Of a stretch of 7,025 bases of DNA, positions 5,699 to 7,025 are shown piece after piece; within the stretch, counting starts at the first letter, position 1, and every line of letters begins with the position of its first letter. The notes beneath the pieces are model-generated. The model saw only the letters and a list, made by a program, of their open reading frames with translations, was not told the origin of the DNA and did no database searches. Source of the DNA: Betaproteobacteria bacterium (GTDB lineage: Bacteria; Pseudomonadota; Gammaproteobacteria; Burkholderiales; CAIKXV01); NCBI GenBank assembly GCA_947456915.1, contig CANGUQ010000194.1, positions 1 through 7,025 of the forward strand, read 5' to 3'. Made by a program: the position numbers and the translations under genes.

Positions 5699-7025
5699 AT
5701 GTCCACTGCCAACAACGATTTCTCCCGTCTGCTCGAACCGCGCGGCGTCGCCGTGATCGGGGCGAGCGAGGATGCGCGCAAGATCGGCGGCCAGCCGATG
5801 CGCTTTCTCACCGAGTTCGGCTTCAAGGGGGCGGTCTATCCGGTCAACCCCCGCTACGACACGATCCGCGGCCTGAAGTGCTACGCGAGCGCCGCCGACC
5901 TCCCCCAGCCCTGCGACATCGCGCTGATCGCGGTGCCGGCCGCGGGCGTGCCGCAGGCGATCCGCGATGCGGGACGCGCCGGCGTGCCGCACGCGATCGT
6001 GCTGTCGGCAGGGTTTCGCGAACTGGGCGAGCGCGGCATGCCGATGCAGCGCGAGCTGGAGGCAGCGCTGGCCGAGACCGGCATGCGCATCATCGGCCCG
6101 AACTGCCAGGGCGTGATGAATCTGCACGCTCGCGCCTACCTCGGCTTCGGCCACGCGTTCAGCAACCCCGGGCTCAAGCCTGGCCCCGTGTCGATGGTCA
6201 CGCAGAGCGGCGGCTTCGGCTACTCGGTGGTCTCCAACGCCCAGCGCGAAGGCATCGGCTTCAGCTACGTGTTCTCCACCGGCAACGAGGCGAACATCAG
6301 CTCGCTCGACATGATGGCCTACCTGATCGAGCGGCCCGAGGTCGAAGTGCTGGTCACCTACATGGAGGGCCTCACCGACGGGCGCGCCCTGCTCGCCCTG
6401 GGCGAGCGGGCGCTGGAACTGGGCAAGCCGATCCTCGTCTGGAAGGTGGGCAACACCAGCGCCGGAAGGCGTGCAGTCGCCTCGCACACGGCCAACCTGA
6501 CCGCCGACGCTGCGCTCTATCGCGCAGCGTTCGCCCGCGGCGGCTTCGTGCTGATCCGCGACATCGACGATCTGATCGACACGCTGCACGCGTTCATGCA
6601 TCGGCGCCTGCCCAGGGGCAACGGCGTGACCATCCTCACCACCTCCGGCGGTGCCGGCGTGCTGATGGCCGATCGCTGCGAGGAGGTCGGCCTCACACTG
6701 CCGCTGCCCAGCGCGCAGGCGGTCGAGGCGATCCGTCCGATCGCGCCGGACTTTGCCTCGCTGGGCAATCCGGTGGATGTGACCGCGCATTTCTCGCAGG
6801 CCTGGCGCGAGTACAACCAGATCATCCGCACGCTGCTCGCCGACCCGACCGTGGAGATGCTGATTCCCCGCTCGATCGGCGGCGCCCACTCCGAGGCGTG
6901 GTGCCGGGAGTTCCTCGAGATCGTGCAGGCGAGCGACAAGCCGGTGATCGTCAGCCAGAACGAGCCGCCGGAGCGGATCCAGAGCACCATCGCACTGCTG
7001 CGCGATGCGCATGTGCCGCTGATCA
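5699..7025 (+). CDS. ADP(NDP)-forming acyl-CoA synthetase, N-terminal part (gene runs off the window)
   Basis: The frame is open from ATG 5699 to the window end (442 codons), so the gene is truncated by the edge, not broken. Family knowledge: these enzymes make acyl-CoA and ADP+Pi (or the reverse) from carboxylate, CoA and ATP through a phosphohistidine; full fused proteins are about 700 residues with a C-terminal ATP-grasp domain. Domains seen: Rossmann CoA-binding domain (about 8-140) with LLEPRGVAVIGASED and IIGPNCQGVMN (131-141); succinyl-CoA-ligase-like domain with SMVTQSGGFG (165-174); and a third domain with TTSGGAG (314-320) and LGNPVDVT (355-362). His263 in ASHTAN matches the phosphorylated histidine of the usual SHTG motif, with Ala replacing the Gly. 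The ATP-grasp part would lie beyond the edge; whether it is fused or separate cannot be seen. The gene starts seven bases after the receptor stop with no good Shine-Dalgarno, consistent with coupling. A protein acetyltransferase (Pat type) would need an additional GNAT domain, not seen here. Confidence 0.9.
   Translation, partial: MSTANNDFSRLLEPRGVAVIGASEDARKIGGQPMRFLTEFGFKGAVYPVNPRYDTIRGLKCYASAADLPQPCDIALIAVPAAGVPQAIRDAGRAGVPHAIVLSAGFRELGERGMPMQRELEAALAETGMRIIGPNCQGVMNLHARAYLGFGHAFSNPGLKPGPVSMVTQSGGFGYSVVSNAQREGIGFSYVFSTGNEANISSLDMMAYLIERPEVEVLVTYMEGLTDGRALLALGERALELGKPILVWKVGNTSAGRRAVASHTANLTADAALYRAAFARGGFVLIRDIDDLIDTLHAFMHRRLPRGNGVTILTTSGGAGVLMADRCEEVGLTLPLPSAQAVEAIRPIAPDFASLGNPVDVTAHFSQAWREYNQIIRTLLADPTVEMLIPRSIGGAHSEAWCREFLEIVQASDKPVIVSQNEPPERIQSTIALLRDAHVPLI

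Noticed and set aside
4561..5826. Long antisense open frame (421 codons) over the Bug receptor
   Set aside because: It spans three genes on the other strand and has the Arg/His/Ala-rich composition of a shadow frame. The + strand receptor has a signal peptide and family motifs.
5678..7012. Long antisense open frame (444 codons) over the NDP-forming synthetase
   Set aside because: The + strand frame is open to the edge and carries clear domain motifs. The antisense product has no recognisable fold or motif.

Overview
The window is a high-GC stretch (very G/C-rich third codon positions) in which every recognisable gene lies on the + strand, closely packed. It reads as part of an acyl-CoA catabolic gene cluster. 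Two genes encode Bug/TctC-type periplasmic solute receptors (substrate-binding proteins of tripartite tricarboxylate transporters, TTT). This family is strongly expanded in Burkholderiales, so a betaproteobacterium of that order is the most likely source. That placement is an inference from gene content and composition, since no taxonomic marker gene is present.

Layout: (1) 1-144, the last 47 codons of a Bug/TctC receptor. (2) 145-200, a 56-base gap holding a good ribosome binding site. (3) 201-1370, an acyl-CoA dehydrogenase. (4) 1373-3022, an AMP-forming acyl-CoA synthetase, 2 bases downstream. (5) 3023-3141, the only sizeable gap (119 bases), with a GC hairpin and an 8-bp perfect tandem repeat but no recognisable promoter. 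(6) 3142-3912 and 3917-4675, two different crotonase-superfamily proteins, 4 bases apart. (7) 4687-5691, a complete Bug/TctC receptor with signal peptide. (8) 5699 to the window end, the first 442 codons of an ADP(NDP)-forming acyl-CoA synthetase, cut off by the window edge.

Working model (inference): a carboxylic acid is captured in the periplasm by a Bug receptor, imported, activated to its CoA thioester by the AMP-forming and/or NDP-forming synthetase, desaturated by the acyl-CoA dehydrogenase, and hydrated or isomerised by the two crotonases. No 3-hydroxyacyl-CoA dehydrogenase, thiolase, electron-transfer flavoprotein, regulator or TTT membrane subunit (TctA/TctB) is visible, so the pathway is incomplete here and the substrate cannot be named. 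The sequence gives some chemical hints. The dehydrogenase seems to use a catalytic glutamate at the isovaleryl/long-chain position. The first crotonase lacks both hydratase glutamates but has an aspartate at the position used by PaaG-type isomerases. The second keeps only the second hydratase glutamate, in a context resembling methylglutaconyl-CoA hydratases.

No RNA gene, mobile element, CRISPR array, attachment site or phage-like feature was seen. I found no convincing wholly new system. The interest lies in the combination of two chemically distinct acyl-CoA synthetases with two orphan receptors, and in the unusual active sites.
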